Made by a program: the position numbers and the translations under genes. Positions 57,034-63,579 of a stretch of 63,579 bases of DNA are shown here, piece by piece; position 1 is the first letter of the stretch, and each line of letters opens with the position of its first letter. Source of the DNA: Alphaproteobacteria bacterium (GTDB lineage: Bacteria > Pseudomonadota > Alphaproteobacteria > UBA2966). The stretch spans positions 1-63,579 of the forward strand of contig JASLXG010000228.1 of assembly GCA_030740435.1 (NCBI GenBank), in the 5' to 3' direction. The notes below the pieces were generated by a model. That model was not told the origin of the DNA. It was given only the letters and a program-made list of their open reading frames with translations, and did no database searches.

Positions 57034-57798
57034 ATGGCCGGCACCGACCGCAGCCGCGAGGCCAGGCTGGGCGGGCCCGCCATCGTGCTGGTCGAGCCGC
57101 AGCTCGGTGAGAACATCGGCACCGCGGCCCGGGCCATGCTGAATTTTGGCCTCACGGATTTGCGCCTGGTGCGGCCGCGCGACGACTGGCCCAACGATCA
57201 CGCCGTGAAGGCCGCTTCGGGCGCGACGCCAGTGCTTGAAGGGGCAAGGGTGTTTGCCTCGACGGCCGAGGCCATTGCCGATCTGCACCACGTTTTTGCC
57301 ACCACGGCCCGACCCCGCGACATGCTCAAGGCGACGCTGACGCCGGCCCAGCTCGCGGCCACCATTGGCGATCTCGAGCCGGGCCGTGCCGGCGTGCTCT
57401 TCGGGCCCGAACGCGCCGGCCTCGACAACGACGACGTGGCCCTGGCCGAGGCCCTGGTGGAGGTGCCGGTCAACCCGGCCTTTGCTTCGCTCAACCTGGC
57501 CCAGGCGGTGTTGCTGGTGGCCTACGAATGCGCCCGGGCGGGCCGGGCCGAGGCCGCACCCGCGGTGCCGCCGGGCCGCACGCGGCCGGCCAATCGCGAG
57601 GAATTGATCGGCTTCTTCGAGCACCTGGAAGGCGAGCTCGATGCCAGCGGTTTCCTATACCCTAAGGAAAAACGCCCGACCATGGTGCGCAACATCCGCA
57701 ACCTCTTTCAGCGCGCCGAGCTGATGGAGCAGGAAGTGCGCACCTTACGCGGTATCGTCGCGGCGCTGGCCGGCCGGCGCCGGCGCTCGGACAATTGA
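57034..57798 (+). CDS. trmJ: tRNA (Cm32/Um32) 2'-O-methyltransferase TrmJ
   Basis: SPOUT-family methyltransferase modifying position 32 of tRNAs. 254 aa, with [19 protein letters not shown] at the start, and knot motifs [14 protein letters not shown] and [13 protein letters not shown]. The C-terminal helical region ([11 protein letters not shown], then [21 protein letters not shown]) matches TrmJ. It starts 8 bases after cimA. Confidence 0.93.
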   Translation: MAGTDRSREARLGGPAIVLVEPQLGENIGTAARAMLNFGLTDLRLVRPRDDWPNDHAVKAASGATPVLEGARVFASTAEAIADLHHVFATTARPRDMLKATLTPAQLAATIGDLEPGRAGVLFGPERAGLDNDDVALAEALVEVPVNPAFASLNLAQAVLLVAYECARAGRAEAAPAVPPGRTRPANREELIGFFEHLEGELDASGFLYPKEKRPTMVRNIRNLFQRAELMEQEVRTLRGIVAALAGRRRRSDN

Positions 57799-57914
57799 CA
57801 AGCGCCCGGCGTTGGGCTACACCCGCGCCCGGTAGGCGGCCCCTAGACAACCCTGGGGTCGCCTTGATTTGTTGTCCCGGCAACGGCCCCGAAATACGCG
57901 AGCAAACGAGCCTC

Positions 57915-58532
57915 ATGAGCAAACGCCAGAAGTCCAAGTACAAGATCGACCGCCGCATGGGCGAGAACCTCTGGGGCCGGCCCAAAAGCCCGGTCAACGT
58001 GCGCGCCTACGGCCCCGGCCAGCACGGCCAGGCGCGGCGGCGCAAGCTCTCGGATTTCGGCATCCACTTGCGCGCCAAACAGAAGCTCAAGGGCTATTAC
58101 GGCAACATCACCGAACGCCAGTTCCGTAATTTGTATGCCCGGGCTTCGCGGCTGCGCGGCGACACCTCGGAAAACCTCATCGGCCTCCTGGAATGCCGGC
58201 TCGACGCCGTGGTCTACCGCATGAAGTTCGTGCCCACCGTCTTTGCCGCCCGCCAGTTCGTCAACCACGGCCACGTCCTGGTCAACGGCCGCCGCGTCAA
58301 TATCCCGAGCTACCGGGTCAAGGAAGGCGACGCCATCGAGGTACGCGACAAATCGAAGCAGATGGCCCTGGTCATGGAAGCCATGGATTCGCCCGAACGC
58401 GATCTCCCCGACTACATCGAGGTCGACCACAAGAAGGTCAAGGGCACGTTTTTGCGCATCCCCCGCTTCGAGGAAGTGCCCTATGCCGTGCAGATGGAGC
58501 CCAACCTGGTGATCGAGTACTACTCGCGCTAG
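57915..58532 (+). CDS. rpsD: 30S ribosomal protein S4
   Basis: Primary 16S rRNA-binding protein and assembly factor, 205 aa, starting [20 protein letters not shown] and with the S4 RNA-binding domain [20 protein letters not shown] to about residue 155. It lacks the N-terminal zinc cysteines, as in many proteobacterial S4. It stands alone here rather than in the alpha operon, as known in alphaproteobacteria. Followed by a clear terminator. Confidence 0.97.
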   Translation: MSKRQKSKYKIDRRMGENLWGRPKSPVNVRAYGPGQHGQARRRKLSDFGIHLRAKQKLKGYYGNITERQFRNLYARASRLRGDTSENLIGLLECRLDAVVYRMKFVPTVFAARQFVNHGHVLVNGRRVNIPSYRVKEGDAIEVRDKSKQMALVMEAMDSPERDLPDYIEVDHKKVKGTFLRIPRFEEVPYAVQMEPNLVIEYYSR

Positions 58533-58556
58533 GCGCTCTCACCAGCGAACAGCGAA

Positions 58557-58585
58557 AACGCCGCGTCCTGAGCGGCGTTTTTTTT
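58557..58585 (+). terminator. Rho-independent terminator of rpsD
   Basis: AACGCCGC (58557-58564), loop GTCCTGA, GCGGCGTT (58572-58579), then an unbroken T run to 58585. Perfect 8-bp stem with U tract, 24 bases after the rpsD stop. Confidence 0.92.
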
Positions 58586-58619
58586 GGGGGGCACGCACTT
58601 CGCCCAAAATCTCCTTGAT

Positions 58620-58654
58620 ATCACCTTTGGTGATGTATACATATTTTGCATACA
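58620..58654. promoter_or_regulatory. Operator-like inverted repeats upstream of the DUF1778-GNAT module
   Basis: ATCACC-TTT-GGTGAT (58620-58634) and TGTAT-N11-ATACA (58634-58654) sit about 60 bases before the antitoxin start in an AT-rich stretch. Such modules repress their own promoter through the RHH antitoxin, so these are good candidate sites. Confidence 0.55.
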
Positions 58655-58713
58655 AAACACAGTAAATGCAGCCCGATGACAGAGATAGCCAAAGCAAAAC
58701 GGAGGCAGCCGTC

Positions 58714-59007
58714 ATGACGACCGCGTCCAGTCAGAAAATCCAGCCGCCGACGTCGCCCGTGCAGCTTCGCGTGCCTCATGCCCAGAAGGCAATCATTGAT
58801 CGGGCAGCGGCTGTTGCGGGGCAGTCCCGCACCGAATTCATGGTCCAGTCGTCCGTCACGGCGGCCGAGGACGTGCTGTTCGATCAGCGTCTATTTGTGC
58901 TCGACGACGAAGCGTTCACGAAGTTCATGGCGTTTCTCGACGAGTCTGCTCAGCCCAACGAGCGGCTGCGCCGGTTTATGTCTCGAACGCCCATCTGGGA
59001 GAAATAG
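58714..59007 (+). CDS. DUF1778 (TacA-like) ribbon-helix-helix antitoxin
   Basis: A 97-aa antitoxin: VQLRVPHAQKAIIDRAAAVA, then GQSRTEFMVQSSVTAAEDVL is the DUF1778 RHH domain; the C-terminal tail (FLDESAQPNERLRRFMSRTP) wraps the toxin. GGAGG lies eight bases before ATG 58714; a start at 58666 lacks such a site. The toxin gene follows 11 bases downstream. Confidence 0.92.
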   Translation: MTTASSQKIQPPTSPVQLRVPHAQKAIIDRAAAVAGQSRTEFMVQSSVTAAEDVLFDQRLFVLDDEAFTKFMAFLDESAQPNERLRRFMSRTPIWEK

Positions 59008-59018
59008 CCGGGGGGGAG

Positions 59019-59549
59019 GTGTATCTTTCTCCCGTGCCGCTGACGGCGGTCCACGATCTGAGCGAATTCGATTGTGGCAATTCGGCAATCAATACTTGGC
59101 TGCGTAAGCGTGCCCTCAAGAACGAGGAAAGCGGAGCCACCCGAACCTTCGTCGTCTGCGAGAAAGACAGCAACCGTGTCGTGGCTTTCGTTGGCCTAAC
59201 GGTCGGCGGCATTAGCCGCAAGGAAGTGACCGTCAAGCTCAAGCGCAACATGCCCGATAGCGTTCCGGTGGCGATCATCGGCCGGCTTGGGGTGGACCTG
59301 AACCACAGCGGCCAGGGCATCGGCCAGGACATGGTGTTCGAGGGCCTGAGGCAGGCCATGGCCGCCTCGGTGCACGCCGGCATGGCGGCCGTGTTGGTGA
59401 TAGCCAAAAACCCGCGAGCGGCGGCCTGGTACGAGGAGATCGGCTTCACGCCGCTAGCCGATGATCCCCTGCGGCTGGTTATCCGGCTCGAGGACGCCAA
59501 GGCGACGTTCCCCGAGTTGGAGGGCTTGGGGGAATACCTCGAATTGTGA
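59019..59549 (+). CDS. GNAT toxin (TacT/AtaT-like)
   Basis: Acetyltransferase toxin, 176 aa, that acetylates the amino group of charged tRNAs in studied members. FDCGNSAINTWLRKRALKNE near residue 18 and the acetyl-CoA loop RLGVDLNHSGQGIGQDMV are typical; the Tyr in AAWYEEIGF is the probable catalytic residue. GTG start at 59019 after GGGGGGAG. The partner antitoxin is directly upstream. Confidence 0.92.
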   Translation: MYLSPVPLTAVHDLSEFDCGNSAINTWLRKRALKNEESGATRTFVVCEKDSNRVVAFVGLTVGGISRKEVTVKLKRNMPDSVPVAIIGRLGVDLNHSGQGIGQDMVFEGLRQAMAASVHAGMAAVLVIAKNPRAAAWYEEIGFTPLADDPLRLVIRLEDAKATFPELEGLGEYLEL

Positions 59550-59621
59550 TTTATGTTCGCCGTGAGAATCCAATAAAATGCTTTAATATTAGATACTTAT
59601 TGTGATATTGCATCGAGGCTG

Positions 59622-59647
59622 TATTTCCGGTATTATTTCCGGAAATA
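59622..59647. promoter_or_regulatory. 14-bp perfect palindrome plus half-site upstream of the PIN toxin-antitoxin pair
   Basis: TATTTCCGGAAATA (59634-59647) is perfectly palindromic, and an extra TATTTCCGG half-site is at 59622-59630, with a spacer of 3 bases to it. It ends 15 bases before the antitoxin GTG start. A likely autoregulatory operator. Confidence 0.7.
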
Positions 59648-59662
59648 TATTCGAGGCCTGAT

Positions 59663-59947
59663 GTGACAAATAGCCAAAAAACTGCACTCGCCGATTATCG
59701 TCGGCGCCTGAAACGCCGCGGCTTGGTCCGTGTCGAAGTCAACGTGCGCAAGGAAGACGCGGCACTGGTGCGCAGCATTGCCCAGGCGCTCACCGATCCG
59801 GAACACGATGTGGAGGCGCGGGCGATCCTGCGCCAGAATTTCACTGAACCCCGGGCCAAAGGTCTCAAGGCACTTCTTGCGGCGGCGCCGTTGCAGGGTA
59901 TCGACCTCGAACGGAGCGGGGATACCGGAAGAACGGTTGAGCTTTGA
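59663..59947 (+). CDS. Antitoxin of a PIN-domain toxin (VapB-like)
   Basis: 94 aa, basic N-terminal half (YRRRLKRRGLVRVEVNVRKE) able to form a ribbon-helix-helix, and an acidic/neutral C-terminus that should bind the toxin. GTG start at 59663 is preceded by no strong site. The stop overlaps the toxin start (TTGA at 59944-59947). Confidence 0.82.
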   Translation: MTNSQKTALADYRRRLKRRGLVRVEVNVRKEDAALVRSIAQALTDPEHDVEARAILRQNFTEPRAKGLKALLAAAPLQGIDLERSGDTGRTVEL

Positions 59948-60357
59948 GTTTCCTGATCGATACCAACATCGTCTCCGAGGTTGGCAAGGGCGCTCGCTGC
60001 AACGCCAACGTCGCGTCTTGGTACGCTTCGATCGATGACGGCGATCTTTATCTCAGCGTCATGGTGCTCGGCGAGATCCGCAAGGGCATCGAATTGGCCC
60101 GACGGCGCGACCCGGCCAAAGCGGAGGCTTTGGAAGCCTGGACGCGTGAAGTCGACGCCGCTTTCGGTGATCGGGTACTGCCGATCGATGGCGCCGTGGC
60201 GGATGAATGGGGCCGCATGAGTGCGCTGCGTCCCATCCCGGTGATCGATGGCTTGCTGGCGGCGACCGCCAAGGCCCACCGCATGACGCTGGTAACCCGC
60301 AACGAAGCCGATGTGGCGGGGCTTGGTGCCAAGGTTCTCAACCCGTTTAGGGGTTAA
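59944..60357 (+). CDS. PIN-domain ribonuclease toxin (FitB/VapC-like)
   Basis: 137-aa toxin that cleaves RNA with Mg2+. Acidic residues of the PIN site: Asp in LIDTNIVSE at the start, Glu in LGEIRKGIEL, Asp in PVIDGLLAATAK, and Asn/Asp in TRNEAD. Starts with TTG inside the antitoxin stop codon, which couples toxin translation to antitoxin. Complete; active-site residues are present. Confidence 0.9.
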   Translation: MSFLIDTNIVSEVGKGARCNANVASWYASIDDGDLYLSVMVLGEIRKGIELARRRDPAKAEALEAWTREVDAAFGDRVLPIDGAVADEWGRMSALRPIPVIDGLLAATAKAHRMTLVTRNEADVAGLGAKVLNPFRG

Positions 60358-60377
60358 GGAAACGCCTCCAATCACTC

Positions 60378-61535
60378 CTACCCACACACCTGCTCAAACA
60401 CCCGTAGATAATTTCCACCCAAGATCCCACTGACCTGTTCGTCGCCATAGCCGCGCTTCACCAAACCGCGGCTGAAGTTGACGTATTCGCCGTAATCGTC
60501 GAAGCCGACGAAGTTTTGCGTGGGCTTGAGGTTGTGTTCGGGCCGGAATCCCAAGAGCTCCACGGTCTTGGCGTCGAAGACGTCGGCCAGCACGGCCTTG
60601 GGGGCGACGTGGGGGAAGTCGCTGCCGATCCCCACGTGCTGCCAGCCCACGAGATTGGCGATGTGGTCGATGTGGTCGAGGAGTAGGTCTATTCCCACCT
60701 CGGGCTCGAGGCTCATGAAGAAGGGGATGGCGAAGACGCCGACAATGCCGCCGGTGTCGGCGATGGCGCGGATCTCGTCGTCGGATTTGAGGCGCGGGTG
60801 GTCGAAGAGCGCCTGGGCGCCGGTGTGGTTGGCGCTGACCGGGTGTTTCGAGACACGGCAGGCCTCGATCGTGGTGGCCCGGCCGCAATGCGAGAGATCG
60901 ACGACAACGCCGAGATCGTTCAGCAGCGCCATGAGCTCCAGGCCGAAGTCCGTGAGGCCGTGGTCCAGCCGCTCCGTGCAGCCGCAGGCGATGACGTTGG
61001 TCTTGTTGTAGGTCAGCATGAAGCTGCGCAAGCCGGCCTCGTAGGCCCGCTCGAAGGCCCCGAGGTCCCGCGCCACCGTGCCCACGGGCTGGCAAAAAAG
61101 CATCAACCCGTGCTCGTCGGCGGCCTTGACCTCGAGAATGTCGGCGGCGTTTCGCACCAGGCGCAGCCAGGGCACCATATCGATGATCTCGACGTTGACC
61201 TGGGGCTCATTGACGTCGGTCATGTTGTAATATGCGTCCACCAGCCCCACCGTCACCCCCGACTGAGCCCAGAGCTCGCGCATCAGGTCCAGGTCGCATT
61301 CGTAGGGAAATTTGAAGGCCAACTTCTCGAGGAGTTCGAGCCCGGAATATTTCCCCACCATGTGGAGATACCCCGACTTGAAGGGCTCGCGCTCGAAGAC
61401 GCGGTAGCCGCCGGGATGCTGGAAGGCGAAGTCGATGACGATGGCCGCGTCGTAAAGCCGCCGGGCGCGTTCTTCCTGCGCATCCGAGAGCCCGAAGTCG
61501 TAGGCACCGAGCGGGGGGAAATCTGCTGCGTTCAT
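60378..61535 (-). CDS. Membrane dipeptidase (peptidase M19)-like protein with altered metal site
   Basis: 385-aa M19-fold protein. Conserved parts: LSHCGRATTIEA and PVSANHTGAQAL (two His ligands), and HVGIGSDFPHV. The N-terminal metal pair HxD normally seen as DGHNDL is replaced by VIDFAFQHPGG, so at least one metal ligand is changed; activity on dipeptides is uncertain. No signal peptide is evident. The start at 61535 (MNAADFPPLG) was chosen over 61616, since the upstream part overlaps the cupin promoter. Divergent from the cupin gene. Confidence 0.8.
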   Translation of the reverse strand: MNAADFPPLGAYDFGLSDAQEERARRLYDAAIVIDFAFQHPGGYRVFEREPFKSGYLHMVGKYSGLELLEKLAFKFPYECDLDLMRELWAQSGVTVGLVDAYYNMTDVNEPQVNVEIIDMVPWLRLVRNAADILEVKAADEHGLMLFCQPVGTVARDLGAFERAYEAGLRSFMLTYNKTNVIACGCTERLDHGLTDFGLELMALLNDLGVVVDLSHCGRATTIEACRVSKHPVSANHTGAQALFDHPRLKSDDEIRAIADTGGIVGVFAIPFFMSLEPEVGIDLLLDHIDHIANLVGWQHVGIGSDFPHVAPKAVLADVFDAKTVELLGFRPEHNLKPTQNFVGFDDYGEYVNFSRGLVKRGYGDEQVSGILGGNYLRVFEQVCG

Positions 61536-61608
61536 GAGCTTGGCCTCGTCGTGGCGGGTTGCCTTTGAGGGTACTAGACTGCCCCCGGCAGCGAAAAGGG
61601 AGGAATCC

Positions 61609-61989
61609 ATGGCCAATCAGACCAATGCCCAGCACGTGCACTGGGACGACCGCGAGTGGGAGCAGTTGGGGCCCATCATGAAACGCCGCTTCGTTTACGG
61701 CGAGCACCTGATGGTGGTGCAGATCGAGATGTTTGCCGGCGGCCATGTGCCCCGGCACCAGCACCATAACGAGCAGATCACCAACGTGCTCGAGGGCCGC
61801 CTCGAGTTCCGCTTCGGCGCCGACGGTGCTGACGTGCGCATCGTGGCCACGGGCGAAAGCGTGGTCATTCCCGCCAACCTGCCCCACGAGGTCGAGGTGC
61901 TCGAGGACACCAAGGTGATCGAGCTTTTCTCGCCGCCGCGCCAGGACTGGATCGAGGGCACGGACGCTTATCTGCGCGAAAACGAGTAG
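61609..61989 (+). CDS. Small cupin-domain protein
   Basis: 126-aa single-domain cupin. Metal-binding motif 1 is GGHVPRHQHHNEQITNVLEG (His, His, Glu) and motif 2 is IPANLPHEVEVLED (His). A GGGAGG site lies six bases before the ATG. Function not predictable; it may be a decarboxylase, isomerase or binding protein. It is followed by the citryl-CoA-lyase-like gene after 10 bases, so both belong to one operon with the alpha/beta hydrolase. Confidence 0.88.
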   Translation: MANQTNAQHVHWDDREWEQLGPIMKRRFVYGEHLMVVQIEMFAGGHVPRHQHHNEQITNVLEGRLEFRFGADGADVRIVATGESVVIPANLPHEVEVLEDTKVIELFSPPRQDWIEGTDAYLRENE

Positions 61990-61999
61990 GAGAAAACTC

Positions 62000-62773
62000 A
62001 TGTGGAAGGGAGCTAAACCGACCACCGCCATCTGCACCAGCACTACCGACAGCATCACGGTACGCGGCCACGACCTGGTCGAGGATCTGGTGGGGCAAAC
62101 CAGCTTCACCGAGATGATGTTCCTCTGCGTCATGGGGCGCCGCCCCACGACGGCCGAGACCGCCATCGTCGATGCCGTCATGGTGATCCTGATGGAGCAC
62201 GGCCTGACGCCCAGCGCGCTGGCCACCCGCCTCGTCTATGCCTCCTCGCCCGAGGCCATGCAGGCCGGCGTGGCCGCGGGATTGCTGGCCGTGGGCAACA
62301 ACTTCGTCGGCACCATGGAGGGCGCGGCCCTGCTGCTCGAGGAAATGGTGGCGGACGAGGCGGGAATCGAGGCGGCGGCGCGGCGCCTGGCCGAAGCATA
62401 CCGGGCGGCCAAAAAACCGCTGCCCGGCTTCGGCCACCCCATCCACCGGCCCGACGATCCGCGCACGCCGAAACTTTTGGCCGTGGCCGGGAGCCACGGC
62501 GTGCCGGGCAAGCACATCGCCGCGCTTTGGAGCCTGAGCAGCGCCGTCGACGAGGTCTACGGCCGCCACATCACCATCAACGCCACCGGCGCCATCGGCG
62601 CCGTGCTTTGCGAGATCGGCGTGCCGGCCAAGATCATGCGCGGCTTCGCCGTGGTCACTCGGGCCGCCGGCCTGGTCGGCCACATCCGCGAGGAACAGGA
62701 AACTCCGGCGGGGTTGTTTCTGTGCGGCGAGGCCGAGCATCTGATCCCCTATGAGGGCGAGGCGGCGTCATGA
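62000..62773 (+). CDS. Citryl-CoA lyase-like (short citrate synthase family)
   Basis: 257 aa, far shorter than citrate synthase (about 430), matching the single-domain citryl-CoA lyases. Conserved GFGHPIHRPDDPR near residue 145 is the citrate-synthase-type catalytic loop; GTMEGAALLLEEMV and IGAVLCEIGVPAKIMRGFAV follow the family. It may cleave citryl-CoA or a related 3-hydroxyacyl-CoA into acetyl-CoA and an oxoacid. The physiological substrate is not clear, since no citryl-CoA synthetase is nearby. The stop overlaps the next gene start (ATGA at 62770). Confidence 0.82.
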   Translation: MWKGAKPTTAICTSTTDSITVRGHDLVEDLVGQTSFTEMMFLCVMGRRPTTAETAIVDAVMVILMEHGLTPSALATRLVYASSPEAMQAGVAAGLLAVGNNFVGTMEGAALLLEEMVADEAGIEAAARRLAEAYRAAKKPLPGFGHPIHRPDDPRTPKLLAVAGSHGVPGKHIAALWSLSSAVDEVYGRHITINATGAIGAVLCEIGVPAKIMRGFAVVTRAAGLVGHIREEQETPAGLFLCGEAEHLIPYEGEAAS

Positions 62774-63579
62774 GCGAGGCGTACCTTCACGAGCTGGAAA
62801 GCGCTCGAACCCCGGGCCAGCGCTTGCATTTGCGTGAACGCCTGCCGCCAGGAAAAACGCCCAAGGCGGTCGAGCGCGCCGTCATTTGCATGCACGGGGC
62901 GACCATGGCCGGTGGCCTTTTCGATCTGCCGGTGGCGGGATATTCCCTGCTCCAGCGGCTGGCCGGAGCGGGCTTTGCCGCTTATGCCCTGGACGCCCGG
63001 GGCTACGGGCGTTCGGGCCGGCCGCCAGAGATGGCCGAGCCGGCGGCCGACAATCCCCCCTTCGCCCGCGCCGCCGAGGTCATCGAGGACCTGGCCGAGG
63101 CGGTCGATTTCGTGCGCGGCCGGACCGGCCTCGAGACGCTCTCGCTGATCGGTTATTCCTGGGGCACCGTGATCTCGGGGCTTTTCGTCACCAGCTATCC
63201 CGGTTCGGTCGACCGCTTGGTGCTGGCGGCGCCGGTCCATAGCGGGCGCAACGAGCCCTGGCTGAAAGTCGTCACCGACCCGGACGACGCCGAACGTTTC
63301 AATCCGGCGCTGGGCGCCTATCGCATGGTCACGGAAGCTGACACCATCAAGCGCTGGGACGCGGCCAGATCGTGCCGGCCGATCGCAGCGAATGGCGCGA
63401 ACCGGCCATGCTCGACGCCCTGGTGGCTGATTTCATGGCCGCCGACCCCGAGGCCGGCAAACTCAATCCGCCGGCCGTGCGGGTGCCCAACGGCGTGCTG
63501 CGCGACGTCTTCGAGATCTTCAACGAACGCCCGATCTACCAGGCCGCCGAGATCACGTTGCCCACCCTGGTCATCCGCG
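62770..63579 (+). pseudogene. Alpha/beta hydrolase, frameshifted and cut by the window edge
   Basis: Serine hydrolase of the alpha/beta fold: oxyanion region VICMHGATMAGG, nucleophile elbow LIGYSWGTVI (GxSxG). From 62770 to about 63360 the frame is good (to DTIKRWD). Then the sensible protein continues in another frame (GQIVPADRSEWREPAMLDAL, and later PIYQAAEITLPTLVIR) to the edge. The junction reads GACGCGGCC; removing one GC pair restores the frame. The gene is therefore mutated or the sequence has an error there. The C-terminal Asp-His is outside the window. Co-translated with the citryl-CoA-lyase-like gene. Confidence 0.82.

Overview
The window is a high-GC, densely coded chromosomal segment with short intergenic gaps and many ATGA or GTGA stop/start overlaps. 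It most likely comes from a sulfur-oxidising proteobacterium. An alphaproteobacterium is the best guess, from glmS-glmU next to a divergent gph, glutathione reductase beside a class II DAHP synthase, and TAXI-TRAP transport. That placement is inference. No rRNA or tRNA gene, CRISPR array, origin or transposase gene was recognised.

Layout. 1-3.9 kb: amino-sugar synthesis (glmS cut by the window edge, glmU) divergent from a phosphoglycolate phosphatase-like gene. 3.9-8 kb: a complete lactate-racemase system, with larA facing the cofactor-building genes larC-larE-larB. 8-13.6 kb: an amidase, a phenylalanine aminomutase/ammonia-lyase-like MIO enzyme with a divergent Lrp-type regulator, and a corrinoid protein with its UroD-like methyltransferase partner. 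13.6-14.6 kb: an EamA transporter of lower GC, framed by imperfect inverted repeats. 14.7-20.8 kb: two 2-oxoacid:ferredoxin oxidoreductases in one operon, including a fusion of the IorB-type gamma subunit to a two-cluster ferredoxin. 21-28.3 kb: a molybdenum-carrier-like protein, an MFS permease, and a MarR-TAXI-TRAP unit divergent from a YtcJ-like amidohydrolase over a perfect operator-like palindrome.

28.4-40.8 kb is the metabolic core: dsrABEFHCMKLJOPN in the order known from sulfur oxidisers. DsrEFH and DsrL mark it as the oxidative (reverse) Dsr pathway. Sulfur arrives through DsrE, DsrH and DsrC; DsrAB oxidises it to sulfite; DsrMKJOP exchanges electrons with the membrane; DsrL links to the NAD(P) pool; DsrN amidates siroheme. 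Two tiny overlapping genes of unknown function lie divergently upstream of dsrA.

41-63.6 kb is mixed. It holds an acyl-CoA dehydrogenase with a frameshift, a lipoprotein-like metallo-beta-lactamase-fold hydrolase, an in-frame remnant of succinate-semialdehyde dehydrogenase, gor, aroG (class II), a nicotinate phosphoribosyltransferase, yidD, curA-like, nadE, cysS, cimA, trmJ and rpsD. It also holds three toxin-antitoxin loci (one with a truncated toxin), an M19-like peptidase, a cupin, a citryl-CoA-lyase-like protein, and an alpha/beta hydrolase that is frameshifted and runs off the end. The two frameshifts each fit two extra bases or one missing base and could be sequence errors.
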